NCBI GenBank assembly: GCA_015064185.1
Contig: SVSS01000002.1
Span: forward strand, 62,001 to 126,000
Origin: Oscillospiraceae bacterium
Lineage (GTDB): Bacteria; Bacillota; Clostridia; Oscillospirales; CAG-272
Direction of reading: 5' to 3'
DNA length: 64,000 bases
Shown here piece by piece: positions 42,218 through 52,292 of the stretch; position 1 is the first letter of the stretch, and every line of letters begins with the position of its first letter. The position numbers and the translations under genes were made by a program. The notes beneath the pieces are model-generated. The model was not told the origin of the DNA and searched no databases. It saw only the letters and a program-made list of their open reading frames with translations.

Positions 42218-42772
42218 ATGAAACTCAACACCAAAGATTTTGAAGTAAAAATGGAAAAGGCACTCTCCGTGCTTGCCGGTAACTTTGATACCATTCGCGC
42301 AGGTCAGGCAAATCCTGCCGTTCTCAACCGTGTTTCTTTCGAGTATTACGGCTCGCAAACGCCCCTGAATTCCATGGCAGATATCCGTCTTGCCGATGCC
42401 AGAACCTTGGTGATCAAGCCCTACGACGCTTCCACCCTCAAGGCAATGGAAAAGGCGATCCTCGCTTCCGATGTTGGCATCACCCCCACCAATGACGGTC
42501 AGGTGATCCGCCTTGTTTTCCCGCAGCTTACCGAGGAAAGAAGAAAAGAGCTTTCCAAGCAGGTGCAAAAGATGGGTGAGGAGGCTAAGGTTGCCGTTCG
42601 TAACATTCGCCGTGATGCTAACGATCTTTGCAAGAAGATGGAGAAGGATGGAGAAATGACCGAGGATGAGAGAAAATCCTCTGAGAAATCCGTACAGGAT
42701 ATGACGGATAAGTATATCAAAAAGATCGACACCGCTGTTTCCGAAAAGCAGGCGGCAGTAATGGCTATTTGA
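42218..42772 (+). CDS. frr: Ribosome recycling factor
   Basis: Frr splits the post-termination ribosome with EF-G. The 184-residue protein has 'TIRAGQANPAVLNRVSFEYYG', here truncated in quotation, the hinge and long helical bundle with 'VRNIRRDANDLCKKMEKDGE' and 'KYIKKIDTAVSEKQAAVM'. Full length, 23 bases behind pyrH. Confidence 0.97.
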   Translation: MKLNTKDFEVKMEKALSVLAGNFDTIRAGQANPAVLNRVSFEYYGSQTPLNSMADIRLADARTLVIKPYDASTLKAMEKAILASDVGITPTNDGQVIRLVFPQLTEERRKELSKQVQKMGEEAKVAVRNIRRDANDLCKKMEKDGEMTEDERKSSEKSVQDMTDKYIKKIDTAVSEKQAAVMAI

Positions 42773-42782
42773 TTTTAAGGAA

Positions 42783-42815
42783 TCGGGCGGTAGGACAAGG
42801 GTCTCTTCCGCCCGA
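42783..42815 (+). other. Intercistronic hairpin between frr and uppS
   Basis: An 8-bp GC-rich stem (42783-42790 with 42808-42815) and 17-base loop lie in the 67-base gap. No T tract follows, so it is more likely an RNA-stability or spacing structure than a terminator. Confidence 0.5.
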
Positions 42816-42839
42816 AGCTTTAGGCAAGAGGGAATTTAG

Positions 42840-43541
42840 ATGAACGAGCTTTCTAATACGGCAAGCACACTGCCAAGGCATATTGCCTTTATCATGGACG
42901 GTAATGGGCGGTGGGCGCAAAAACGCGGCATGCCGCGAGAATATGGGCATCGCTTTGGTGTGAAGGCGTTTCGTACGGTACTTGAATACTGTGACAAGTT
43001 GGGGCTTGAGGCAACAACCTTTTATGCTTTTTCTACTGAAAATTGGAAGCGCCCGCGGCGCGAGGTAGAAGCCATTTTAAAATTGATGGACACCTATCTT
43101 GCCGAATGTGAAAAGAAAATAGACGAATATGCCTTCCGCATCGTATTTCTTGGCGACAAGTCTGTATTTGATGAAAAGCGCCGTGCGCGTATGATAAGGC
43201 TTGAGGAGCTTACGGCAATGCGCCGGCGTATCCTCAACATTGCCCTTAATTACGGTGGGCGAGATGAGATCGTAAACGCTTGCAACCGTCTGCTTTCGGA
43301 AAACCGCGCATGTGTTACCACAGAGGATTTTGAAAAAGTCCTTTATACCAAGGACAGTCCCGAGGTGGATATGATCGTGCGAACGGGTGGAGATCTTCGC
43401 ATCTCGAATTTCCTTTTGTGGCAGGCGGCATACGCCGAGCTCTACTTTACCGATGTGCTTTGGCCCGACTTCGGCACCGCAGACGTGGATGCTGCGATTG
43501 CTGAATTTTCAACAAGAAAACGCCGTTTTGGCGGTGTTTGA
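42840..43541 (+). CDS. uppS: Isoprenyl (undecaprenyl) diphosphate synthase
   Basis: UppS extends farnesyl diphosphate with cis-isoprene units to the C55 lipid carrier of wall synthesis. The 233-residue protein has 'HIAFIMDGNGRWAQKRG' with the catalytic Asp near residue 20, 'GLEATTFYAFSTENWKRP', and 'IVRTGGDLRISNFLLWQAAY' with substrate-binding Arg residues. It is followed by cdsA in the universal order. Confidence 0.97.
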   Translation: MNELSNTASTLPRHIAFIMDGNGRWAQKRGMPREYGHRFGVKAFRTVLEYCDKLGLEATTFYAFSTENWKRPRREVEAILKLMDTYLAECEKKIDEYAFRIVFLGDKSVFDEKRRARMIRLEELTAMRRRILNIALNYGGRDEIVNACNRLLSENRACVTTEDFEKVLYTKDSPEVDMIVRTGGDLRISNFLLWQAAYAELYFTDVLWPDFGTADVDAAIAEFSTRKRRFGGV

Positions 43542-43558
43542 CAGGAGGTCATTTTGAG

Positions 43559-44416
43559 ATGAAAACAAGAGTTATTACTGCGTTGGTGGCGATCATTGGT
43601 ATCACTCCCTTTTTCTGGTTTTCCGATATCAAGGAGCCTACCAACCCTTTGACCTATCTTTTTCCGCTGCTCATAGCCGCCATTGCGTTTGTGTCTGTTT
43701 GGGAAATGCTGCATTGCTTGCATTTGGATAAAAATTATGTGATCAGTGTACCTCTTTACATCGCGGCACTCGTTTTTCCGATTTTGGCGCGCGTTATGCA
43801 CGGTAATCTGACGGAATACGTGCGTGTTGCCATGATTACGGCACTTGTTATGGCAATTTATCTCTTTGCCTCGGTGGTATTTCAGTTTGGCAAGGTGGAA
43901 AGCGGCAAGATCGCACTTGTGTTTATGACAGGCTTTTATATCATCGGTGCCAATTCCGCTGTTATCATTCTGCGCGATATGGAGGGCATCGGACAGTATC
44001 TGTTCCTTATTCCGTATATCTTCTCTTGGGTAACCGATAGCTTTGCTTATTTTTGCGGCAGAGCCTTTGGCAAGCACAAGCTGATTGAAGCTGTCAGCCC
44101 CAAAAAGACGGTTGAGGGCGCGATCGGTGGCTTTGTGTTCTGTGCCATTACAGCTGTGCTCTACGGTCTTATCGTGGGGAATTGCTTTGATGTGACGCCC
44201 AATTACTTGGTGCTCGGACTTGGCGGTATGGTGATCGGCGTTGTATCACAGATCGGCGACCTTGTGATGTCTGCTATCAAGCGCGAGCAGGGTGTGAAGG
44301 ATTACGGTCATATATTGCCGGGGCACGGCGGACTTTTGGATCGCTTTGATTCCAGCATGGCTGTTACAGTGTTGGTTTTGCTCATTTCCATGTATTTCCC
44401 GATTTTTACGGTGTGA
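43559..44416 (+). CDS. cdsA: Phosphatidate cytidylyltransferase
   Basis: CdsA makes CDP-diacylglycerol from phosphatidate and CTP. The 285-residue protein has many membrane helices and the C-terminal signature with 'ISPKKTVEGAIGG'-type and 'AIKREQGVKDYGHILPGHGG' plus 'LLDRFDSSM' motifs. The ATG at 43559 follows AGGAGG by ten bases. Its stop is one base from the first dxr ATG. Confidence 0.96.
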   Translation: MKTRVITALVAIIGITPFFWFSDIKEPTNPLTYLFPLLIAAIAFVSVWEMLHCLHLDKNYVISVPLYIAALVFPILARVMHGNLTEYVRVAMITALVMAIYLFASVVFQFGKVESGKIALVFMTGFYIIGANSAVIILRDMEGIGQYLFLIPYIFSWVTDSFAYFCGRAFGKHKLIEAVSPKKTVEGAIGGFVFCAITAVLYGLIVGNCFDVTPNYLVLGLGGMVIGVVSQIGDLVMSAIKREQGVKDYGHILPGHGGLLDRFDSSMAVTVLVLLISMYFPIFTV

Positions 44417-44417
44417 T

Positions 44418-45572
44418 ATGATGCATATGTTTCCAACCGTTATGATCCTTGGCTCCACAGGATCCGTGGGAGAGCAAGCGATCGATGTGGCAAAGCAGCA
44501 CGGTATTCGCGTGACGGCGCTTTGCGCACATAAAAACTTTAAAAGAGTTGCCGAGCAGGCAAGAGAATTGCATGTGACCGCCGCCGCTATGACAGATGAA
44601 CAAGCGGCGGCGGCGCTCCGCTTGTCGCTTGCCGATACCGATATTAAGGTTTATGGCGGCGAGGAGGGGATCCTTGCCATGATCGAGGAGGTGGATGCCG
44701 AATTTGCGGTAAACGCCATTCTCGGTGAGGCGGGGCTGCGCCCCACGCTTTCTGTTCTTTCCTCGGGCAAGCATCTTGCTCTTGCTAACAAGGAGAGCTT
44801 GGTGGTAGCAGGTGAGCTTGTGATGGCGTCGGCAAAGCAACAGGGGCTTAGGATCACACCCGTTGATAGCGAGCATTCCGCTATTTTTCAAGCCCTGCGG
44901 GCAGGCAAGCAAAGTGAGATCAAGCGCTTGATCCTCACTGCCTCAGGAGGACCTTTCTTTGGCAAAAAAAGAACCGAACTTTCTCATATCACGGTTGATG
45001 ATACGTTAGCACACCCAACTTGGCAGATGGGAGCCAAAATTACGGTGGATTCTGCAACCCTGATGAACAAGGGCTTTGAGGTCATTGAGGCGGCGCATTT
45101 GTTTGGAGTTCCCGCTGATAAAATTGATGTAGTGGTTCACCGTGAGAGTATAATCCATTCTATGGTTGAATACATTGATAACAGTGTGATCGCACAAATG
45201 TCGGTGCCCGATATGCGCCTTTGCGTGCAATATGCGCTGACAGCACCGCATCGTACTGAGGCAGTGATCCCACCCCTTGATCTTTTGCAGGTGGGCAAGC
45301 TTTCCTTTGCCGCGCCCGATACCGAAACGTTTCCGTTGCTATCGCTTGCCAAAAGGGCGTTTTCGCTTGGTGGGGCAATGTCTGCGGCGCTCAACGCTGC
45401 AAATGAGATCGCGGTGGCGGCATTTCTTGCCCGCCGTATTTCCTTTCTTAAATTATCCGATATTGTGTTGCGCGTAACCGAGGATATGCCGCATGCGGCA
45501 AGGGCGCACACGCTTTGTGAGATCCTTGACATTGACCGTGAAGCAAGAGAGCGCGCACTGGCACTGATCTGA
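44418..45572 (+). CDS. dxr: 1-deoxy-D-xylulose-5-phosphate reductoisomerase
   Basis: Dxr makes MEP, the first committed step of the MEP pathway. The 384-residue protein has the NADPH loop 'VMILGSTGSVGEQAIDV', 'LALANKESLVVAGELV', 'TPVDSEHSAIFQAL' with metal-binding residues, and 'HPTWQMGAKITVDSATLMNK' in full. Two ATGs (44418, 44421) are adjacent; the ribosome site is weak, so coupling to cdsA is likely. Confidence 0.96.
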   Translation: MMHMFPTVMILGSTGSVGEQAIDVAKQHGIRVTALCAHKNFKRVAEQARELHVTAAAMTDEQAAAALRLSLADTDIKVYGGEEGILAMIEEVDAEFAVNAILGEAGLRPTLSVLSSGKHLALANKESLVVAGELVMASAKQQGLRITPVDSEHSAIFQALRAGKQSEIKRLILTASGGPFFGKKRTELSHITVDDTLAHPTWQMGAKITVDSATLMNKGFEVIEAAHLFGVPADKIDVVVHRESIIHSMVEYIDNSVIAQMSVPDMRLCVQYALTAPHRTEAVIPPLDLLQVGKLSFAAPDTETFPLLSLAKRAFSLGGAMSAALNAANEIAVAAFLARRISFLKLSDIVLRVTEDMPHAARAHTLCEILDIDREARERALALI

Positions 45573-45624
45573 TCTGCCCGTTTGACATAACGCGCTTGTT
45601 TACTGTTTAAATGAAGGAGAATTT

Positions 45625-46746
45625 ATGTTAACCCTTTTGTATGTTCTGCTCGCATTGCTGGTATTTGGCTTGCTTATTATGATCCATGAGCTTGGGCACT
45701 TTCTTGTGGCACGCGCCTGCGGTGTAGGCATTCGTGAGTTTTCTATCGGTATGGGCCCCAAAATCCTTTCATGGAAGGGGAAGAAACCGTTTGGCACAAC
45801 CAATTCTTCGGCTCCATCGGAGGATGGGGAGGGGGAAATACCTCTTATCAAAACCGAATCGGTTGAGGAAAATGTAACGCAGTATTCGCTTCGCGCGTTT
45901 CCGATCGGCGGTTATGTCAGCATGGTTGGCGAGGATGAGGAGTCGGATCTGCCTACCTCCTTTCAAGCAAAGAAGGTATGGCAAAGAATCGCAATCGTTT
46001 TGGCAGGCCCTGTGATGAACGTGTTGCTTGGGTTTCTTCTGATGACGGTTCTGGTGCTTTCCATGCCTCAGCTTGCCTCTACCACCATAGGTGCGTTTAA
46101 CGAGGGCGCAACCAGCCCCCAATACGGCTTACAGGTGGGCGACCGAGTGACACACGTAAACGGCACACGCGTGTTTACGGGCAATGAGCTGGTATATGAG
46201 ATCTTAAACGATGGGTACGAGCCCGTTGATCTTACTGTTGTACGCAATGGCGAAACGGTTGAGCTTAACGACGTGCTCTTTCCCTCGCTTGTCAGCGAGG
46301 GGATAACCTTTGGCTCTGCCGATTTTCGTGTATATGCAGAGCAAAAGAGCTTTGGGAATATTCTAAAGCACAGCTTTTCTCGCTCGGTTTCCACAGTCAA
46401 GATGATTTTTGATCAGCTCGGCGATATGATTGGGGGCAGATATGGGCTGAATGCCGTTTCCGGTCCCGTGGGTGTCACCGAGGGTATGGTAACCGCGGCA
46501 AAATCCGGCGCAACGGATTTTCTTTATCTTGTAATCGTGATTACCGTTAACCTCGGCGTCTTTAATCTTTTGCCGATCCCCGCGCTGGACGGTGGCAGAC
46601 TCTTGTTTCTTGTCGTTGAGGGTGTTACCCGTAAACCTGTAAATAAAAACATTGAAGGATATATCCACTTTGTAGGATTGATGCTTTTGCTGCTCTTAAT
46701 GGTGCTCATTTTCTGCAAGGATATAGCAGGCTTGTTTGTAAGATGA
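45625..46746 (+). CDS. rseP: RIP metalloprotease RseP
   Basis: RseP is a site-2 membrane zinc protease that cuts transmembrane anti-sigma factors and signal peptides. The 373-residue protein has HELGH near residue 22 in the first helix, a PDZ domain (about residues 140-230), and the second metal motif 'NLLPIPALDGGRLLF' in the third helix. A polar insert of about 40 residues follows the first helix ('TTNSSAPSEDGEGEIPLIK'). It overlaps ispG by four bases. Confidence 0.96.
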   Translation: MLTLLYVLLALLVFGLLIMIHELGHFLVARACGVGIREFSIGMGPKILSWKGKKPFGTTNSSAPSEDGEGEIPLIKTESVEENVTQYSLRAFPIGGYVSMVGEDEESDLPTSFQAKKVWQRIAIVLAGPVMNVLLGFLLMTVLVLSMPQLASTTIGAFNEGATSPQYGLQVGDRVTHVNGTRVFTGNELVYEILNDGYEPVDLTVVRNGETVELNDVLFPSLVSEGITFGSADFRVYAEQKSFGNILKHSFSRSVSTVKMIFDQLGDMIGGRYGLNAVSGPVGVTEGMVTAAKSGATDFLYLVIVITVNLGVFNLLPIPALDGGRLLFLVVEGVTRKPVNKNIEGYIHFVGLMLLLLLMVLIFCKDIAGLFVR

Positions 46747-47828
46747 ATTATAATGATGTAAGAAGAAGGGCAAGGAGTGTATCCGTTGGCGGTATTACGC
46801 TTGGCGGCAACGCACCCATTGCCATTCAGTCGATGACCAATACCGATACGCACGATTTTGATGCTACGCTCTCGCAGGCGCGTGCGCTTAAGGGGGCAGG
46901 GTGTGACATTCTGCGCCTTACCGTGCCCGATATGGCGGCAGCAGAGGTCATGTGGCGGCTCAAAAATGCAGATGTCGGTATGCCCTTGGTTGCCGATATT
47001 CATTACGACTACCGCGTGGCGATCAGATGCGCTGAGGTGGGAGTTGATAAGATCCGCATCAATCCCGGTAATATCGGTGGCGAGGAGCGTGTGCGGGCAG
47101 TGGTTGACGCTTGTAAGCGGCACGGCGTGCCGATCCGCATCGGTGTGAACGGAGGCTCGCTTGAAAAGCATATTTTGGAAAAGCACGGCTCGCCCACAGC
47201 AAAGGCGCTTTGTGAAAGTGCGCTGTTTCATATTTCCTTGCTTGAGAAATACGATTTTTATGATACCGTGATCTCCATAAAGGCATCTGACGTGCCTACC
47301 ATGATCGCGGCCAATCGTCTTCTTGCCGACGCGTGCGAGTATCCGATCCATTTGGGTGTGACCGAGGCGGGGAACAAAGCGCGCGGCAGCATCAAAAGCG
47401 CAATTGGTGTTGGGGCACTTCTTGCCGACGGAATTGGTGACACGGTTCGCGTGTCCCTTACAGCCGACCCTGTTGAGGAGATCGGTGCGGCAAAAAATAT
47501 TCTTTCTGCTCTTGGTATCAAGGGGCAAAGCGGCATGAATATTGTCAGCTGTCCCACATGTGGCAGAACAAAGATCGATCTTATTGAGCTTTCGGCACGC
47601 TTTGAAAAGGCGGCAGGCGAGGCGGGGCTTTTAGACCTTCCCATTCGCGTAGCACTTATGGGCTGCGCTGTAAATGGCCCCGGTGAAGCAAGGGAAGCCG
47701 ATATCGGCATTTGCGGCGGTGTGGGAGAAGCACTTCTCATTGCCCACGGCGAGATCATCGAAAAGATCCCCGAGGATCAAGTGATAGAGCGATTGATCGC
47801 AGAAATTAAAAAATTAAGCAAAAAGTAA
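46743..47828 (+). CDS. ispG: 4-hydroxy-3-methylbut-2-en-1-yl diphosphate synthase (flavodoxin)
   Basis: IspG reduces MEcPP to HMBPP with a [4Fe-4S] cluster. The 361-residue protein has 'APIAIQSMTNTDTHD' at the N-terminus, the TIM barrel with 'INPGNIGGEERV', and the cluster-binding 'VSCPTCGRTKIDL' and 'MGCAVNGPGEAREADIGICGG'. All three Cys ligands are present. Its ATG overlaps the rseP stop (ATGA). Confidence 0.97.
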   Translation: MNYNDVRRRARSVSVGGITLGGNAPIAIQSMTNTDTHDFDATLSQARALKGAGCDILRLTVPDMAAAEVMWRLKNADVGMPLVADIHYDYRVAIRCAEVGVDKIRINPGNIGGEERVRAVVDACKRHGVPIRIGVNGGSLEKHILEKHGSPTAKALCESALFHISLLEKYDFYDTVISIKASDVPTMIAANRLLADACEYPIHLGVTEAGNKARGSIKSAIGVGALLADGIGDTVRVSLTADPVEEIGAAKNILSALGIKGQSGMNIVSCPTCGRTKIDLIELSARFEKAAGEAGLLDLPIRVALMGCAVNGPGEAREADIGICGGVGEALLIAHGEIIEKIPEDQVIERLIAEIKKLSKK

Positions 47829-47850
47829 AACGGCGAGCCTCGCCGTTTTT
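47827..47850 (+). terminator. Terminator after ispG
   Basis: A 10-bp stem (47827-47836 with 47840-47849) and TTTTT follow the ispG stop directly. polC begins 32 bases later, so it needs read-through or a promoter inside ispG; I see none. Confidence 0.85.
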
Positions 47851-47881
47851 CTCTAAAAGTCCAATCGAAAGAGGTTGAAAA

Positions 47882-50800
47882 ATGGCGGGAAAAAATTTAC
47901 TTGAAATTTTTTATAAATATCATCCCGAAGCGTCGGACGCGGCTTGGCTGAGGCAGGCAACCGACATTGCGCTTCGTGCCGATAAGGAAAACCGCATGAT
48001 CGAGGTGCGCGCAAGCTTTCCTGAGCCGATCCGCAAGGCGGTGCTTTATCGTGTGGAGGCGGAGATCGCACGTGCATATGAGCTTTCTCTCGTGCGCATT
48101 TTGCCGCGTTATCCCGCAACCTTTTTTGGGGAAACCTATATAGGAGAACTACTCGAGGAAACACAGCGCATTGGCATTGTAGCGCGCGGCTTTTTCCATT
48201 CCTACAAGGCAACCCTTGACGAGGATACGCTCATTATTGAACTGCCTTATGTTGAAAACAGCCTGCAATTAATGGAGCTTGGCAAAACCCCAGAGGTGAT
48301 CTCCGGCATTATTCGCAGTGAGTTTGGGCTTCACTATAAGGTGGCGATCCGCCATTCCGATGAGCTTGCCGCAAGCTATCGCTATAGTGGCTCTGAGGAG
48401 CTGGCGGCGATCGATGCGCAAATACGTCAAAGCAGCCTTGCCTACGAGCGCGCGCAAATGTCGCGCGGTAACGGTGGGGAGGCAGATGATGCCGCAAGCA
48501 CCGCTGCGCCCGTGGGAGAGCGTGTGATGTCCCTGCTTGGCGAGGCTGAGGATGCTAAAATTGAGGAGGGGATCTGTACTGTCGGTCTTTACCGCTTTGA
48601 TATTTCTGCCCCCCAATATCAGATCGGCACACAGTTTGACATTCGCCCTGTTCCCATTGCTCACATTACGCGCCCTGTACGTGGCATTGTGGTTTTGGGT
48701 GAGGTGTTTGGCTATACCGAGGATACCACGCGTGACGGCACCAAATTCAATATCAGCTTTGGCGTGACCGACGGCAATTCCTCGATCATGGTCAAAAAAT
48801 TCGGCCTGAATGCCGAGGATAAGGAGGCGCTTTGTGCGGCTGTGCGCAACGGTGCCGCCATTGCCATGCGTGGCTATGCGAAGTATGACGTGCACAAGGA
48901 CGTACAGGATGTTGATCTGACCTTTTATTACAGTGATGTTGCCTGTGTAAAAAGGGTAGAGCGCCAGGACAATGCGCCAAAGAAGCGCGTGGAGCTGCAT
49001 CTGCACACCACCATGTCTGCCATGGATGCGCTGATTCCGCCCGATGTAGCAGTGAAGCAGGCGCATAAGTGGGGACATCCCGCCGTGGCAATTACCGACC
49101 ATGGCAACGTACAAGCCTATCAGGAGGCAATGCTGGTTGCCGAAAAGCTGGGGCAAAAGGTAATTTACGGTATGGAGGCATATTTTGTCAACGATACCGC
49201 CAGCGCCCTGTACGGCAACTATAAGGGTGGATTTGAGGATGAGTTTGTGGTGTTTGACATTGAGACCACGGGCCTTTCAAACCGCACCTGCGGCATTACC
49301 GAGATCGGTGCCGTAAAGGTGAAAAACGGAGAGGTATTGGAGCGCTATAATACCTTTGTAAACCCTGAAATGTCCATCCCCCTTGAGGTTGTTGAGCTGA
49401 CGGGCATTACCGATGAAATGGTGAAGGATGCAAGGGTCATCAAGGACGTCTTGCCCGAATTTTTGGATTTTGTCGGAAATAGACTTTTGATCGCGCACAA
49501 TGCTGATTTTGATATCGGCTTTATCCGAGTGGCGGCAAAGAATAACGATCTGCCGTTTGAAAATGCCTATCTTGATACCGTCGCCCTCTCGCGTCATCTC
49601 AATACAGATCTAAAAAATCACAAGCTCGACACGCTTGCAAAATATTTCAATCTTGGCGAATTCAACCATCACCGCGCCTGTGATGACGCCGAGATGCTTG
49701 CCATGATCTATTTTAAAATGCAGGAGAAAATGCAGGCGGCTGAGATCCGTAACTTCCGTGACCTGCAAAATGATATGAGCGCCGCGGCAGATCCGCTTCG
49801 CTTGCCGCCGTATCACCAGATCCTGCTTGTAAAAAACAAGGCGGGGCTTAAAAATCTTTACAAGCTCGTATCGTATGGCTATCTTGATTATTATCGCAAG
49901 GTGCCGCGCGTGCCAAAGACGGTGCTTGAAAAGCACCGTGAGGGGCTGATCGTTGGCTCTGCCTGCGAGGCGGGCGAGCTGATGCGTGCCATTATTGACA
50001 ATAAGCCCGAGAGTGAAATAGAGGAGATCGCCAAGTTTTACGATTACCTTGAAATTCAACCCATCAGCAATAACCGCTTTATGGTTGCGGAGGGCAAGAT
50101 CGCGAATGACGAGGGCTTGCGTGATCTCAATCGCCGCGTGGTAGCGCTTGGCGAAAAGCTTGGCATCCCCGTGGTTGCTACGTGTGACGCACACTTTTTA
50201 AACGACGAGGACGAGATCTTCCGCAAGGTGCTTGTCAGCGTGAAATTTAAAAATGAGGATCAAACCTCGCACCTTTACTATCGTACCACCGAGGAGATGC
50301 TTGAGGAGTTTGCGTATCTCGGAGAGGAGAAGGCGTACGAGGTGGTCGTTACCAACACCAATCTCATTGCCGATCAGATCGACGCAGATATCAGACCCTT
50401 CCCCAAGGGCACCTTTACGCCCAATATGGAGGGGGCAGAGGAGGATCTTCAGCGCATTTGCTACGAGCGTGCAAAATCCATGTACGGCGATCCCTTGCCC
50501 GAGATCGTGAGTCAGCGCCTCGACAAGGAGCTGACCTCCATTATCAAAAACGGCTTTGCCGTGCTTTACATGATCGCACAAAAGCTGGTTTGGTACAGTG
50601 AAAGCCAGGGGTATCTTGTCGGCTCGCGCGGATCTGTCGGTTCATCGTTCGTGGCTTCCATGGCAGGTATATCCGAGGTAAATCCGTTGCCGCCGCACTA
50701 TTGGTGCCCGAAGTGTCAGCACAATGAATTTGACATGCCTGCGGGCATTGGATCGGGCTTTGACCTGCCCGATAAGTTGTGTCCTGTATGCGGCACTAAA

Positions 50801-52285
50801 ATGAACAACGACGGACACAATATTCCCTTTGAAACCTTCCTTGGCTTTTACGGCGACAAATCTCCTGATATCGACCTTAATTTCTCAGGTGAGGTACAGG
50901 GGCGCGTGCACAAATATACCGAGGAGCTTTTTGGTGCTGAAAACGTGTTCCGTGCAGGTACAATCGGCGGCATTGCTGACAAAACGGCATTTGGCTTTGT
51001 GCTGAAATACATGGAGGAAAAGGGGATATCCCTGCCGCGTGCTGAGGTAAATCGCATTGCGGCGCACTGTGTAGGCGTAAAGCGCTCCACAGGACAGCAC
51101 CCGGGCGGTATCGTGGTTGTGCCGAAGGAATATGAGATCTATGATTTCTGCCCCGTACAGCATCCTGCCGATGATCCCAATTCTGATATTGTCACTACGC
51201 ACTTTACCTTTGAATATTTGCACGATACGCTCTTAAAGCTTGACGAGCTTGGGCACGATATTCCTACTAAGTATAAGTGGATCGAGCGCTTTTCGGATAC
51301 GAGCGTGATGCAAGTGCCGATGAACGATCCTGCCGTTTACGAGCTGTTCCTTTCCACAAAGCCTCTTGGCATTGCCCCCGAGGATATCGATGCCCAGCTT
51401 GGCACCTACGGTCTGCCTGAGTTTGGCACAAGATTTGTCATGAAGATGGTGGAGGAGGCAAAGCCTCATTCCTTCGCTGACCTATTGCAGATTTCGGGCC
51501 TTTCGCACGGTACCGATGTTTGGGTGGGCAATGCGCAGGATCTTATTAAGGATGGCATTTGCGATATTTCTCACGTAATAGGGTGTCGTGACAACATTAT
51601 GAACGACCTCATTCGTTACGGCCTTGAAAACGCTGTAGCCTTTAAGATTATGGAAAGTGTGCGTAAGGGCAAGGGCCTCACGCCTGAGTGGGAGGCAGAT
51701 ATGCGTGCGCATAACGTGCCCGAGTGGTACATCGGCTCCTGTAAAAAGATCAAGTACATGTTCCCCAAGGCGCATGCTGCCGCATACGTTATGTCTGCCA
51801 TTCGACTTGGCTGGTATAAGGTACATATGCCGCTTGCTTTTTATGCCGCTATGTTTACCGTAGCCCCCGGTGGCTTTGATGCCGCCATTGTTATGGGCGG
51901 TAAATCCAAGGTGGTTGCGACCATTAAGGATATTGAAAAGCGCGGCAAGGAGGCAAGCCCTAAGGAGCAGGCATCGGTTTCGACCCTACAGCTGATCAAC
52001 GAGTGCATGGCAAGGCGCATCCGCTTCTTGCCCGTGGATATCGAAAAATCCGATTCCCGTGCGTTCCTGCCCGAAAACGGCGCCATTCGCATGCCCTTCT
52101 CGGCATTGGCAGGTGTTGGCGAAAACGCTGCTGAAAGCATTGTGGCAGCGCGCAATGAGGAGCCCTTCTTCTCGGTGGAGGATATGCAGATCCGCGCAGG
52201 GCTCAACAAAAAGGTCGTAGAAACCCTACGAAGCGCAGGGGTGCTTGACAGCATCAATGAAACCGATCAATTGTCCTTTTTCTGA
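47882..52285 (+). CDS. polC: DNA polymerase III subunit alpha, PolC type
   Basis: PolC is the replicative polymerase of low-GC Gram-positives. Domain order in the 1467 residues: N-terminal domain, OB fold (about 265-350), PHP domain begun at 'VELHLHTTMSAMDAL' (about 369) and split by the proofreading exonuclease (about 453-616), which keeps its acids in 'FVVFDIETTGLS', 'LIAHNADFDIGF' and 'HRACDDAEML'. PHP resumes with 'VVATCDAHFL'. The polymerase active site is 'PDIDLNFSGE' near 995, and a zinc-finger-like CPKCQ...CPVCG lies before it. The C-terminal part carries duplicated helix-hairpin-helix segments. It seems complete and active. Confidence 0.98.
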   Translation: MAGKNLLEIFYKYHPEASDAAWLRQATDIALRADKENRMIEVRASFPEPIRKAVLYRVEAEIARAYELSLVRILPRYPATFFGETYIGELLEETQRIGIVARGFFHSYKATLDEDTLIIELPYVENSLQLMELGKTPEVISGIIRSEFGLHYKVAIRHSDELAASYRYSGSEELAAIDAQIRQSSLAYERAQMSRGNGGEADDAASTAAPVGERVMSLLGEAEDAKIEEGICTVGLYRFDISAPQYQIGTQFDIRPVPIAHITRPVRGIVVLGEVFGYTEDTTRDGTKFNISFGVTDGNSSIMVKKFGLNAEDKEALCAAVRNGAAIAMRGYAKYDVHKDVQDVDLTFYYSDVACVKRVERQDNAPKKRVELHLHTTMSAMDALIPPDVAVKQAHKWGHPAVAITDHGNVQAYQEAMLVAEKLGQKVIYGMEAYFVNDTASALYGNYKGGFEDEFVVFDIETTGLSNRTCGITEIGAVKVKNGEVLERYNTFVNPEMSIPLEVVELTGITDEMVKDARVIKDVLPEFLDFVGNRLLIAHNADFDIGFIRVAAKNNDLPFENAYLDTVALSRHLNTDLKNHKLDTLAKYFNLGEFNHHRACDDAEMLAMIYFKMQEKMQAAEIRNFRDLQNDMSAAADPLRLPPYHQILLVKNKAGLKNLYKLVSYGYLDYYRKVPRVPKTVLEKHREGLIVGSACEAGELMRAIIDNKPESEIEEIAKFYDYLEIQPISNNRFMVAEGKIANDEGLRDLNRRVVALGEKLGIPVVATCDAHFLNDEDEIFRKVLVSVKFKNEDQTSHLYYRTTEEMLEEFAYLGEEKAYEVVVTNTNLIADQIDADIRPFPKGTFTPNMEGAEEDLQRICYERAKSMYGDPLPEIVSQRLDKELTSIIKNGFAVLYMIAQKLVWYSESQGYLVGSRGSVGSSFVASMAGISEVNPLPPHYWCPKCQHNEFDMPAGIGSGFDLPDKLCPVCGTKMNNDGHNIPFETFLGFYGDKSPDIDLNFSGEVQGRVHKYTEELFGAENVFRAGTIGGIADKTAFGFVLKYMEEKGISLPRAEVNRIAAHCVGVKRSTGQHPGGIVVVPKEYEIYDFCPVQHPADDPNSDIVTTHFTFEYLHDTLLKLDELGHDIPTKYKWIERFSDTSVMQVPMNDPAVYELFLSTKPLGIAPEDIDAQLGTYGLPEFGTRFVMKMVEEAKPHSFADLLQISGLSHGTDVWVGNAQDLIKDGICDISHVIGCRDNIMNDLIRYGLENAVAFKIMESVRKGKGLTPEWEADMRAHNVPEWYIGSCKKIKYMFPKAHAAAYVMSAIRLGWYKVHMPLAFYAAMFTVAPGGFDAAIVMGGKSKVVATIKDIEKRGKEASPKEQASVSTLQLINECMARRIRFLPVDIEKSDSRAFLPENGAIRMPFSALAGVGENAAESIVAARNEEPFFSVEDMQIRAGLNKKVVETLRSAGVLDSINETDQLSFF

Positions 52286-52292
52286 GGTTAAC